59,692 nucleotides of DNA. It comes from an uncultured bacterium (lineage in GTDB: Bacteria > Patescibacteriota > Saccharimonadia > Saccharimonadales > Saccharimonadaceae). The position numbers and the translations under genes were made by a program. The stretch is taken from contig CAIUMO010000022.1 in assembly GCA_903900345.1 (NCBI GenBank), positions 1 to 59,692 on the forward strand. Direction: 5' to 3'. Below, piece by piece: positions 30,720 through 39,760 of this stretch. The stretch's first letter is position 1, and each line of letters opens with the position of its first letter. Under the pieces are notes generated by a model, which was not told the origin of the DNA, did no database searches, and saw only the letters and a program-made list of their open reading frames with translations.

Positions 30720-31949
30720 ATGACTCAAAAAAAAGCAAAAGTTGCTGGGCATTTAGCAAAACATCAACAAGTCATACAACGTTTGACTCCAACGACATTA
30801 TTTATGGTCGTCGCAGCTACGGCAGCACTTGGCTATGTAGCCGGATCATACCATTATCAGATCGAGGCGGCTATTGGACCAGTCTTTGGCTATAACGCTC
30901 ACTCGGGCAGTATTGACTTTAGTTCTTTGCAGCGGACTTACAACGATCTAGCGGCTAATTATGATGGCAAACTTGACGTCAACACCTTGATTCAAGGCGC
31001 TAACAGTGGCTTAGTAACAGCGGCCGGCGATCAATACACCGTTTATATGAGTCCTACGGAATCAACCAGCTACAATAATGGATTAGAAGGTAATATTGGT
31101 GGCGGTATTGGTGCCGTGATTGGCATGAAAAACAGCCAAGCTACAATTATGAGTGTTTTGGACAATAATCCTGCCAAGACGGCTGGATTACTGGCTAATG
31201 ATACTATATTGGAAGTCAATGATCAGTCAACGACTGGCTGGACGGTTGACAAGACGGTTGGAGTAATCCGTGGCGATGCTGGCACAACGGTCAAATTAAA
31301 GATACAACGAGGTAGCGACACCAAAGAATATTCTGTTACGCGCGCGATTATTAATAATCCGAGCGTGATTAGTAGTGTTGTTGATGGTGTTGGTACTATA
31401 ACAATTAGTCGATTTGACGAACAAACTGGCAATCTGTCGCAACTTGCGGCTCAGAGCTTCAAAAAGCAAAATGTTAAATCAGTCATTCTTGATCTACGTG
31501 ATAATCCAGGTGGTTTTGTTGATGCGGCGGTGTCTGTAGCTGGATTATGGTTAAATAATCAGGTTATTGTAACTGAACGGACAGGTACTACCGTCAAAGA
31601 AACATTGCGATCGGGCGATAACGCTATCTTGGCCGGTGTGCCAACTGTAGTTTTGGTCAATAATAACAGCGCCAGTGCCAGTGAGATCGTGGCAGGAGCT
31701 TTGCAAGATCATAAAGCCGCTACGCTAGTAGGTGAGAAGACTTTTGGTAAGGGTAGTGTGCAACAACTGATTCCACTAAATGGTGGCGCTCAACTAAAGG
31801 TTACAGTTGCGCGTTGGTACACTCCAAATGGCAAGAACATTACAAAAGACGGTATAACACCTGATACGATTGTCGGTTTGACACAAGCCAATGTCGATGC
31901 TAGTGTTGATCCCCAGGTTGACGCTGCTAAAAAGGCACTTAGCCTGTAG
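30720..31949 (+). CDS. S41 C-terminal processing peptidase with PDZ domain
   Basis: PDZ region, DLRDNPGGFVDAAVSVA, VLVNNNSASASEIVAGAL, KTFGKGSVQQ. Confidence 0.92.
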   Translation: MTQKKAKVAGHLAKHQQVIQRLTPTTLFMVVAATAALGYVAGSYHYQIEAAIGPVFGYNAHSGSIDFSSLQRTYNDLAANYDGKLDVNTLIQGANSGLVTAAGDQYTVYMSPTESTSYNNGLEGNIGGGIGAVIGMKNSQATIMSVLDNNPAKTAGLLANDTILEVNDQSTTGWTVDKTVGVIRGDAGTTVKLKIQRGSDTKEYSVTRAIINNPSVISSVVDGVGTITISRFDEQTGNLSQLAAQSFKKQNVKSVILDLRDNPGGFVDAAVSVAGLWLNNQVIVTERTGTTVKETLRSGDNAILAGVPTVVLVNNNSASASEIVAGALQDHKAATLVGEKTFGKGSVQQLIPLNGGAQLKVTVARWYTPNGKNITKDGITPDTIVGLTQANVDASVDPQVDAAKKALSL

Positions 31950-31992
31950 CGCTTGTGCTATCACGGCTGGTTGTAGTAATATAAGGACAAGT

Positions 31993-32397
31993 ATGGAAAC
32001 TGAAGCAAAGAAAAAAATTTTATTAGTCGAAGACGATGTTGCTTTATCTGGCGTCTACAAGTCTCGGCTCGATATGGAAGGTTTTGAAACAGCTACAGTT
32101 AATAACGGTGAAGACGCTTTGTCGGCAGCAGTGAAGTTTAAACCTGATTTGATTTTGCTAGACGCTATGATGCCAAAGATCAGCGGCTTTGACGTGTTGG
32201 ATATCCTGCGTAATACCGCCGAGACAGCTAATATCCGCATTATTATGCTAACTGCTCTTAGCCAGCCCAAAGACAAAGAGCGGGCTGAATCACTTGGTGT
32301 TGATGACTATCTGGTCAAATCACAAGTTGTCATTGGTGATGTGGTTGAGCGCGTTAAATTTCATTTAGGCATGCTCGAGCAAAAACCTGCTGAATGA
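31993..32397 (+). CDS. Response regulator receiver protein (stand-alone REC)
   Basis: KILLVEDDVALSGVYKSRL, PDLILLDAMMPKISGFDVL; start taken at ATG 31993. Confidence 0.92.
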   Translation: METEAKKKILLVEDDVALSGVYKSRLDMEGFETATVNNGEDALSAAVKFKPDLILLDAMMPKISGFDVLDILRNTAETANIRIIMLTALSQPKDKERAESLGVDDYLVKSQVVIGDVVERVKFHLGMLEQKPAE

Positions 32398-32415
32398 TTA
32401 ATATAGTTACTAAAT

Positions 32416-32448
32416 AAAAACTGCCGACATTATGACGGCAGTTTTTAT
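32416..32448. terminator. Bidirectional terminator between convergent genes
   Basis: AAAAACTGCCG...CGGCAGTTTTTATTT. Confidence 0.8.
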
Positions 32449-32466
32449 TTGAACATTTCAAGCGAG

Positions 32467-32739
32467 TTACAGAACTGATACTTGAGTTCGAGGTACTGTT
32501 TTGCCAGTAAAACGGCTTTTGCGAATCTTATTGAAAGATACGACGCCATCAACAGCAGCGTGAATAGTAAAATCACGGCTGATAAACGTGCCAGGGCCAG
32601 CAAGTTTAGTTGAACCAGTTTGGCGAACTAAAACTTCACCTGTGCGTACAATTTGGCCGCCAAAGCGTTTAGTACCAAGTCGTTGACCGGGGCTATTGCG
32701 ATTATTTTTTGACGTTCCGCCTGCTTTAACGTGTGACAT
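32467..32739 (-). CDS. rpmA: 50S ribosomal protein L27
   Basis: MSHVKAGGTSKNNRNSPGQRLGTKRFGGQIVRTGEVLVRQTGSTKLAGPG. Confidence 0.96.
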   Translation of the reverse strand: MSHVKAGGTSKNNRNSPGQRLGTKRFGGQIVRTGEVLVRQTGSTKLAGPGTFISRDFTIHAAVDGVVSFNKIRKSRFTGKTVPRTQVSVL

Positions 32740-32815
32740 CTAATAAACTCCTTGAACTTTTTTATAACAAAATCTAACCAATTGTATCAAATATAAGTGG
32801 TAGCGTCAAGGGTGT

Positions 32816-33985
32816 TTAAATTCTGGTTAGGACTAATAATTCGCGGGCGACGACTTGGTTTTCGCGGTAATATAACATGTCGTTTTGTGAAACATTGACG
32901 AATTCGTGTGGCTTGTATCCAAAGTGGGCCATAGTTGCGATTAATGGTAGGTGAGTAAAATCGCCGTTGGTGTCGCGCCAAGCTGGGACAGCTACACAGA
33001 CTGGCGTGCCTGGCTCGATTTGAGGGCGCAGATTCTTGAGAAATTCAGTAATAATATGATTACAGTTTTTGACAACTTCATCGAGTTTAGCTGGTGATGG
33101 TGGAGCGCTGAAAGGTTGGCCAAGGTAGGCTTCACAAACAACGGCGCTAATCGGCTGTTGCCATTTGGCGGTCATAGCATCGCCGGCGCTTAATTTGTAA
33201 TCGAATTTGGCGTGGTAGCCCTGGGCTAACCAATCTAGGTTGTCATGGCTGTAACTGACCATCTTTTCCGATAGGTCGGTGCCATAGGCGGCATAACCCA
33301 TCAAGACGGCCTCTTGCAGGATAACACCGGTACCGCAGAAGGGGTCTAGGATTCTGAGTTTTTCTGAACTGTTACCGACAGCCAGGTTGAGCATAATTTG
33401 GGCTAACTTTGGTGGCAACATGCCGACAAAAGCGTCGCGTTTTGGTCGTTCTTGGTCGCGTCTGGCGTAGGCGGTGATATTTTGGGCGCCAGTGCTTTCG
33501 GCGACAATTATTTTGCCGTCATGGCCGGCGACTATTAACAGCTCAATTTTATTGGCAGATAAACCTAATTTGTTGTGGTGGCTGGTGGCTGTATTAAGTG
33601 ACGGTTCGTTATTAGGGATGAGTCGCAGACTGACACCGAATTTCTTTAATTTCTGTTTCAAGATGATACCGGTTTTTTGAACCTCGCGAGCGTTAACGTT
33701 GATGTCGTAAGCGCTGAAGCCCAAGGTTATCTTGCCCTCGAACGATGACCACTCATTGGTGTAATATTGAACGACTTTTTGACTGATCTGGTGCCAATCG
33801 CCACGTGGCAGCTCAAAAATAACTTTACCGGCCTTGGGCACGCCGCCAAAACGTTGAATATCAAAATTGTCGCTGTTAATGGTGGCAGTTTGTTGAGATG
33901 TTAATTTAATAGCTTGACCGCCGAAAACTCTTTCGAGTTCAGCAATGCCAAGTTCGGGTTGTCGTCCTAAAATTGCGATATACAT
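32816..33985 (-). CDS. Trm11/TrmG10-like SAM-dependent RNA methyltransferase
   Basis: PKRDAFVGMLPPKLAQIMLNLA, ILDPFCGTGVILQEA; start approximate. Confidence 0.75.
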   Translation of the reverse strand: MYIAILGRQPELGIAELERVFGGQAIKLTSQQTATINSDNFDIQRFGGVPKAGKVIFELPRGDWHQISQKVVQYYTNEWSSFEGKITLGFSAYDINVNAREVQKTGIILKQKLKKFGVSLRLIPNNEPSLNTATSHHNKLGLSANKIELLIVAGHDGKIIVAESTGAQNITAYARRDQERPKRDAFVGMLPPKLAQIMLNLAVGNSSEKLRILDPFCGTGVILQEAVLMGYAAYGTDLSEKMVSYSHDNLDWLAQGYHAKFDYKLSAGDAMTAKWQQPISAVVCEAYLGQPFSAPPSPAKLDEVVKNCNHIITEFLKNLRPQIEPGTPVCVAVPAWRDTNGDFTHLPLIATMAHFGYKPHEFVNVSQNDMLYYRENQVVARELLVLTRI

Positions 33986-34037
33986 ACACCTATTATACGT
34001 GTTTGTCGTCATTTGGATGCTATAATTATGTTTAGTT

Positions 34038-35081
34038 ATGTCATTTCGTACTTGGGTATCCGTAATTACGTTAATCTTGCTGGGACTTGTGGTTTATTTT
34101 GGCCGGCAAGAAATCGCCCAAGCTTGGGGTCTGTTGGATCATGTTAACATTTGGATTTTGGCACTTTTGGTTCCAGTTCAACTGATTAGTTATTATGCTA
34201 ACGGCGGTATGATTTTTTCATATTTGCGCTCCAAGGGTAATCTAAAGACGACGACTCACTGGCAGATGACTCGTATGGCGCTGGAGTTAAACTTCGTTAA
34301 CCATATTTTACCAAGTGGTGGAGCCGTTGGCTTTTCATATCTTGGCTGGGTTTTGGGTCGTCATGGTGTTAGCGCCAGCCGGGCAACGATGGCCCAAATT
34401 GTACGATTCGTAGCAACCTTTGTAACTTTCATATTGATGTTGACGGTGGCGATTACTATTTTGATATTTGACCACAGTATTAATCGCATGATTCTTGGCC
34501 TTTGTGCGGCTATGGTGGTTGGTGTGATTGTAGCTACGGCTGCTATTATTTATATGGTTAGCAATCATCGACGATTAATCAGCTTCTCGGGTTGGGTAAC
34601 TAGGCTTATCAATGGTTTTGTAGCAAAATTGACGCGCGGTAAAAAGATTGAAACGTTAAAACTTCAATCAGTTGAAAAGTTATTTACCGAAATTCACCAA
34701 GATTATTTAGAGATCTTGGACGAGAAAAAGATCATAATTCTTCCATTAGTCTGGGCGATATTTGAAAATATGTTAAATGTAGTTTTGATCTGGATCGCTT
34801 TTTGGTCACTGGGGTGTTTCGTAAGTCCAGCTACGCTGATCGTGGCCTTTGGCGTATCATCAATTGCTGGTGTCGTGTCATCTGTACCAGGTGGTGCCGG
34901 TGCTTACGAAACCGTTATGATCGCCTTCTTGGCATCATCTGGTGTGCCGGTTAACACCGCGACCGCCGGTACGTTATTAGCCAGAGTTATATTGCTGGCT
35001 GGCACAATCTTGTTCGGTTATTTCTTTTACCAACTAACGATTAACAAATATGGAAAAGCCACTAAGTCAACCAATCTTTAG
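34038..35081 (+). CDS. UPF0104 / LPG-synthase TM region-like (MprF N-terminal-type) membrane protein
   Basis: Multi-TM ORF; NHILPSGGAVGFSYLGW, GVVSSVPGGAGAYETVMIAFL. Confidence 0.82.
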   Translation: MSFRTWVSVITLILLGLVVYFGRQEIAQAWGLLDHVNIWILALLVPVQLISYYANGGMIFSYLRSKGNLKTTTHWQMTRMALELNFVNHILPSGGAVGFSYLGWVLGRHGVSASRATMAQIVRFVATFVTFILMLTVAITILIFDHSINRMILGLCAAMVVGVIVATAAIIYMVSNHRRLISFSGWVTRLINGFVAKLTRGKKIETLKLQSVEKLFTEIHQDYLEILDEKKIIILPLVWAIFENMLNVVLIWIAFWSLGCFVSPATLIVAFGVSSIAGVVSSVPGGAGAYETVMIAFLASSGVPVNTATAGTLLARVILLAGTILFGYFFYQLTINKYGKATKSTNL

Positions 35082-36153
35082 TGTTAGCGACTTTATCGCG
35101 GTTTTTAATCAAACGCTTGAATATGCATATCCAAGCGTCGAGATAGAAGGTGAGGTTGCTTCGTTTAAAGTCAATCAAGGTAAATTCGTCTTTTTTGATA
35201 TCAAAGACAAAAACGGTAGTGTTGGCTGTTTCATGACAGTCTGGCAAATGCGTGTGCCGATCGAAGATGGCATGAAAATAATCGTGTCAGCCGTACCAAA
35301 ACTGACACAATGGGGCAAATTCAGTCTGACTATTAAATCATTGCGACCAAGTGGTGAAGGGGCTTTGAAAAAGAGCTTTGAGCTATTAAAAGCCAAGCTT
35401 GATAGCGAAGGTTTGTTTGCGCTGGAGCGTAAACGGCAACTACCAAGAATACCTGAACACGTGGCTGTTATCAGTAGTACACAGGCGGCTGGTTATGCTG
35501 ATTTTATTAAAATTTTAGGTGATCGTTGGGGTGGTATTAGGGTTGATGTGGCGCATGTTCAAGTTCAGGGTGAGTCGGCGCCCGATCAAATTATTAGGGC
35601 TATCAATTATTTTAATCAGCAAGAACAGTTGCCAGAAGTTATTGTAATTATTCGCGGTGGCGGTAGTGCTGATGATTTGTCGACTTTTAATGATGAGCCG
35701 CTAGTGCGATCAATCGCGGCTAGTCGAATACCAACCCTGGTTGGCGTTGGGCATGAAATTGATGAAAGTTTGGCTGATTTAGTCGCCGATGTGCGCGCGG
35801 CGACACCAAGTAATGCGGCGCAAATTTTAGTACCCGATCGCAATGAAATAATTCGATCAGTTCGGGTTCAAGTTGGCTCGCTTTTGCCTCGAATCTTGCA
35901 ATTAATTGATCAACAAAAACAGTCTGTTCGCGATAATTTAAATACGGCGTTCGATGCGATCGAAAGGTCTATTAATGACCAAGTTGTCAGACTATCTACG
36001 CTGCGAAGTGTCTTGGCGCAGCTTGACCCGACAGTGGTTTTAAACCGAGGTTACGCCTTGATACGCGGTTTAACAAAAGTTGGCGCAATGGTTGAGATTG
36101 AGACAAACAAAGTTATACTAGAAGCAGAGGTAAAAAATGTCATCAACAAATAA
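35050..36153 (+). CDS. xseA: Exodeoxyribonuclease VII large subunit
   Basis: VEGEVASFKVNQGKFVFFDIKD, VIIRGGGSADDLSTFNDEPLVRSIAASRIPTLVGVGHEIDESLADLVADVRAATPSNAAQ. Confidence 0.95.
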   Translation: MEKPLSQPIFSVSDFIAVFNQTLEYAYPSVEIEGEVASFKVNQGKFVFFDIKDKNGSVGCFMTVWQMRVPIEDGMKIIVSAVPKLTQWGKFSLTIKSLRPSGEGALKKSFELLKAKLDSEGLFALERKRQLPRIPEHVAVISSTQAAGYADFIKILGDRWGGIRVDVAHVQVQGESAPDQIIRAINYFNQQEQLPEVIVIIRGGGSADDLSTFNDEPLVRSIAASRIPTLVGVGHEIDESLADLVADVRAATPSNAAQILVPDRNEIIRSVRVQVGSLLPRILQLIDQQKQSVRDNLNTAFDAIERSINDQVVRLSTLRSVLAQLDPTVVLNRGYALIRGLTKVGAMVEIETNKVILEAEVKNVINK

Positions 36154-36343
36154 AACAATTAGTGAAAAAACAGCTGAACTAACCAAAATGGTGCAGTGGT
36201 TTGATGGTGATGAATTCACGCTTGAAGCAGCGCTTGATAAATATAAAGCCGCCGAAAAACTAGCTGCCGAAATTGAACATGACTTGTCGTCACTGAAAAA
36301 CGACGTTCAAATTATTAAGCAAAAATTTGACAGCGACAAATAG
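36137..36343 (+). CDS. xseB: Exodeoxyribonuclease VII small subunit
   Basis: 68 aa, overlaps xseA end; FTLEAALDKYKAAEKLAAEIEHDL. Confidence 0.85.
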   Translation: MSSTNKTISEKTAELTKMVQWFDGDEFTLEAALDKYKAAEKLAAEIEHDLSSLKNDVQIIKQKFDSDK

Positions 36344-36871
36344 ATGGGTTGGCTGCTACTGACGATCTCATTATTAGTCTTGTTTTTTGGCTTGGTTGTT
36401 TTTAGTGGTGCGCCGTATGTTCCCAGCCGAAAAAAAGACGTCCAACAAGCTTTTAGTCGATTATATCCGCTAGGTCCCGATGATTTGTTGGTTGATATCG
36501 GTAGTGGTGACGGATTGGTCCTGCGTGCCGCCGCCAAAATTGGCGCTCGGGCAGTTGGCTATGAAATTAATCCGATTCTGGTATTTGTGTCACGCCTTTT
36601 GGCCCGAAAATATCGTGGTATTGATGTTATTTTGGCAGACTTTTGGCTATCAAAATTACCAACCGACGTAACCGTGGTTTATATTTTTTCGGTTACTCGA
36701 GATATGAAAAAAATTATTAATAAGTTGCAAAATGAGACCAATCGACTAGGCCGACCAATTCACGTTATTAGTTATGGCAGTAAATTTGACGTTGTAAAAG
36801 CAATTAAAAGTCTTGGTGCTTATAATCTGTACAGGCTGGAGCCTTTACAGTCAGCTGAAGCACAAGTATAA
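36344..36871 (+). CDS. Membrane-anchored class I SAM methyltransferase-like protein
   Basis: N-terminal TM then LVDIGSGDGLVLRAAAKIGARAVGYEIN. Confidence 0.75.
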   Translation: MGWLLLTISLLVLFFGLVVFSGAPYVPSRKKDVQQAFSRLYPLGPDDLLVDIGSGDGLVLRAAAKIGARAVGYEINPILVFVSRLLARKYRGIDVILADFWLSKLPTDVTVVYIFSVTRDMKKIINKLQNETNRLGRPIHVISYGSKFDVVKAIKSLGAYNLYRLEPLQSAEAQV

Positions 36872-36878
36872 TGACGCT

Positions 36879-37541
36879 ATGAAACAGTTTGGCTATCGTG
36901 ACGAAAACGGCTCAATTAATAACTGGATGATGGTATCAATTGGTCTAATTGTATTGTCGGTTATTTTAGGTGGGCTGGCTATCTGGTCTTATATTAGTTA
37001 TACAAATCAAAAAACGAATGTCGACAATAAAATAAGCGTTGCTGTAGCGTCGGCCAAAAAGACTCAAGCTGATGCCGATGAGACTAAATTTACTGAACGC
37101 GAGAAACAGCCAAATCGTCAATTTGTTGGTCCAGATGATTATGGTCGATTGACTTTTGATTACCCAAAGACCTGGAGCGTTTACGTTAGTAGCGCTGTCG
37201 GTAACGGTAGCAGCTACCAGGCTTACTTAAACCCAGTATCTGTACCGTCGGTATCAACCTCGACTCAACAATTTGCGCTTCGTGTAGTTATTGTTCAGCA
37301 AGATTACAATAAAGTAATTTCAAGTTTTGATTCATTGGTCAAAAGCGGTGCTTTAAAATCGAGCAGTATAACTGTCAATGGCGCCACTGGCGTCAGATTG
37401 GACGGTAACTTTACTAAGGATCTTCGTGGTTCGGAAGTTATCTTCAAGATTCGTGATAAAACCCTCACTATCCGCACCGACGCTAATACATTTTTGCCAG
37501 ATTTCAACGCTTTGATTCAAACTGTTAAGTTTAATCAGTGA
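36879..37541 (+). CDS. Single-TM (PsbP-like?) exported protein of unknown function
   Basis: N-terminal TM VSIGLIVLSVILGGLAIWSYIS; RLTFDYPKTWSVYVS region. Confidence 0.65.
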   Translation: MKQFGYRDENGSINNWMMVSIGLIVLSVILGGLAIWSYISYTNQKTNVDNKISVAVASAKKTQADADETKFTEREKQPNRQFVGPDDYGRLTFDYPKTWSVYVSSAVGNGSSYQAYLNPVSVPSVSTSTQQFALRVVIVQQDYNKVISSFDSLVKSGALKSSSITVNGATGVRLDGNFTKDLRGSEVIFKIRDKTLTIRTDANTFLPDFNALIQTVKFNQ

Positions 37542-37599
37542 TAGACATCAGTTTTTTATAAATATTGCAATTTATGAAAAAATGTGAGGTAATAAGTAT

Positions 37600-37881
37600 A
37601 TGGTAAATCATCATCCAGAATGTAGAGCGTGTGCGGCTGAAGACAGTTATGATCGTTGTCGTAGTGCTATGCAAAATTCCGTGGATGCTATACGTGATGT
37701 TGCGATTGCGGTCCGCGATATAGATAACACAATTGAAAGTATTGATGATAGCGTAGCCTGCAAAGAGCAGTTACGTGGGCGGGCAGTTTTGCTATATGCT
37801 GCAATCGATGAAGTTATTACTTCAACTGATGTAGTTTTTTGTGGAATTATCAATTTTGCTAACTCGGTTAATAATGACTAG
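37600..37881 (+). CDS. Hypothetical Cys/His-containing 93-aa protein
   Basis: SD GAGGTAA upstream; HHPECRAC N-terminus; no recognised family. Confidence 0.5.
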   Translation: MVNHHPECRACAAEDSYDRCRSAMQNSVDAIRDVAIAVRDIDNTIESIDDSVACKEQLRGRAVLLYAAIDEVITSTDVVFCGIINFANSVNND

Positions 37882-37941
37882 AGTTTTGCTTCGATAATTA
37901 ACCTTAGTCTAAATAAACGAACATGTTACAATTAATAGTAT

Positions 37942-38685
37942 ATGAGTGCAGCGCAAGGGGAGCACGAACAGTTATTTAGTGGGCCATTGTTAGCTAGTGG
38001 CTTGTCATCGTTCACTGCTGCTGCCCATGAGCTGAAATCACCACTAGCCTTGGTTCGACAGCTGTCTTTAATGCTTGAAGAAGGTGAGTTATCGATTGAC
38101 GAGCAAAAACGCATATTGCGTCAGATTAGTCTAACTAGTGAGAGGGCTTTACGTTTGACTAGCGATTTAACTCGGTCAGTTCGATTAGCCGATGCTTTAT
38201 TCGAGCTAGAACCAATTAATCCACAGCAACTCTGCGAAGATATTATTCGCGAATTAACACCGTTGTTTGCGGCTCACGATCGTGAAGTCAGATTCGTGTC
38301 TCATAAACACCCGCTGTTGTTGGTCGCTAATCGAGATTTGTTGCGTCGAATCATCATGAATTTCAGTGATAATGCTTTGCATTATGCCGAAGATGAAACA
38401 ACCGTAGAGATACGAGTTGGATCATTGCAGTCGGGTAAGATTATTCGTTTAGGCGTTCGTGATTACGGTCCAGCTTTGTCGCGTGATACGGTTAAATCTT
38501 TGAAAGATAAATTAGCGCATGCAGCAGCGCCAATTAACGCCAGACCACAAAGTAGTGGCCTAGGGCTTTATATTGCCAGTCAATTTGCGGATGCCATGAA
38601 CGGCAAGATAGGTGTGACGCAACATCGTGACGGCGCGACATTTTATATAGATCTGCAAGCGTCCCACCAGTTGAGTCTACTATGA
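37942..38685 (+). CDS. Soluble sensor histidine kinase (HisKA + HATPase_c)
   Basis: AAHELKSPLALVRQLSLML (H-box), RIIMNFSDNALHYA (N-box), SSGLGLYIASQFADAMNGKIG (G-box). Confidence 0.88.
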   Translation: MSAAQGEHEQLFSGPLLASGLSSFTAAAHELKSPLALVRQLSLMLEEGELSIDEQKRILRQISLTSERALRLTSDLTRSVRLADALFELEPINPQQLCEDIIRELTPLFAAHDREVRFVSHKHPLLLVANRDLLRRIIMNFSDNALHYAEDETTVEIRVGSLQSGKIIRLGVRDYGPALSRDTVKSLKDKLAHAAAPINARPQSSGLGLYIASQFADAMNGKIGVTQHRDGATFYIDLQASHQLSLL

Positions 38686-39056
38686 AAAAAACCGCAGCAA
38701 TCTTGATAGTTGAAGATGACAAATGGCAAGCTGAACAACATGAACGTGTTTTAAACCGAGCTGGCTATAATACAGCCGTGGCTTTGCACGCTTTGGCGGC
38801 AATCGAAGCGATTGACGACATTCACCCTGATGTGATTGTTTTGGACGTTTTATTGATTGGCAACACAGCGTTTACGCTATTACACGAACTGCAAACTTAC
38901 AGCGATACAGGCAATATACCAGTTATCATGTGTACTAATATAGCTAGCGATTTGTCGATTGACGATCTAAAGCCGTACGGAGTTAGACTGGTACTTGATA
39001 AGACCAAGATGGCGCCAAAAGATTTAGTGTCTGCTGTGCAAAGTGTTTTGGTATGA
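38682..39056 (+). CDS. Response regulator receiver protein
   Basis: ILIVEDDKWQAEQHERVLNRAGY, DVIVLDVLL; overlaps the kinase stop. Confidence 0.88.
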   Translation: MKKTAAILIVEDDKWQAEQHERVLNRAGYNTAVALHALAAIEAIDDIHPDVIVLDVLLIGNTAFTLLHELQTYSDTGNIPVIMCTNIASDLSIDDLKPYGVRLVLDKTKMAPKDLVSAVQSVLV

Positions 39057-39727
39057 GGTCCAAGCGAACGTCTGCTATTGTTCTACGCCGAACTAACTAC
39101 GGCGAGGCTGATAGGATATTGCAATTATTAACGCCTGATGGCAAGCGTAGTGTGATGGCTCGTAGTGTTCGTCGCGAAAAAAGTCGGCTAGCAGGTGGTA
39201 TTGAACTCTTCGCCATTTGCGAAGTTGTTATAACTGACGGCAAGGGTGATTTAGGCATATTGACGTCGGCCAGGTTGGCGCATTTCTTTAAGCATATCAT
39301 GCAAGATTATGATCGGATGCAGTTTGCTTATCTGACGATTAAGTTAGTTTCAAGTGCTAGCGAAATGGTCGAAGGATCGGATTGGTATGATGTGCTGGCT
39401 GAAACTTTAGCTGGACTTGATGCGCCATCGATTCAACTTAGCGTTGTCCAAACTTGGTTTTATCTGCATTATGCGGCGCTAATGGGTTACGAATTAAGCC
39501 TGTGGCACGATACAACTGGTGAAAAGTTATTAGCCGATCAGACTTATCGTTATGACGCCGCCGAAAGGGGATTAAGGTTGGTAGGTGGTGGTGAATTAAC
39601 ATCCGAACATATCAAACTATTGCGGCTAATCGCAACTAGGCCGCTCAAGGTTATTGCGCAGATTGGCGGCTTGAATGAAATCATTAAAGATTGTTTACTG
39701 GTCGCTCGTGAACACGCAGCGCTATAA
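39053..39727 (+). CDS. recO: DNA repair protein RecO
   Basis: TSAIVLRRTNYGEADRILQLLTPDGKRSVMARSVRREKSRLAGGIELF. Confidence 0.88.
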   Translation: MRSKRTSAIVLRRTNYGEADRILQLLTPDGKRSVMARSVRREKSRLAGGIELFAICEVVITDGKGDLGILTSARLAHFFKHIMQDYDRMQFAYLTIKLVSSASEMVEGSDWYDVLAETLAGLDAPSIQLSVVQTWFYLHYAALMGYELSLWHDTTGEKLLADQTYRYDAAERGLRLVGGGELTSEHIKLLRLIATRPLKVIAQIGGLNEIIKDCLLVAREHAAL

Positions 39728-39760
39728 ATTTTATAAATTACTGGTATAATATACATAAAT

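Noticed and set aside
31891-31992. N-terminal extension of the response regulator ORF
   Set aside because: Overlaps the S41 protease C-terminus in another frame; the REC domain starts at ATG 31993 with an AAGGA-like SD.
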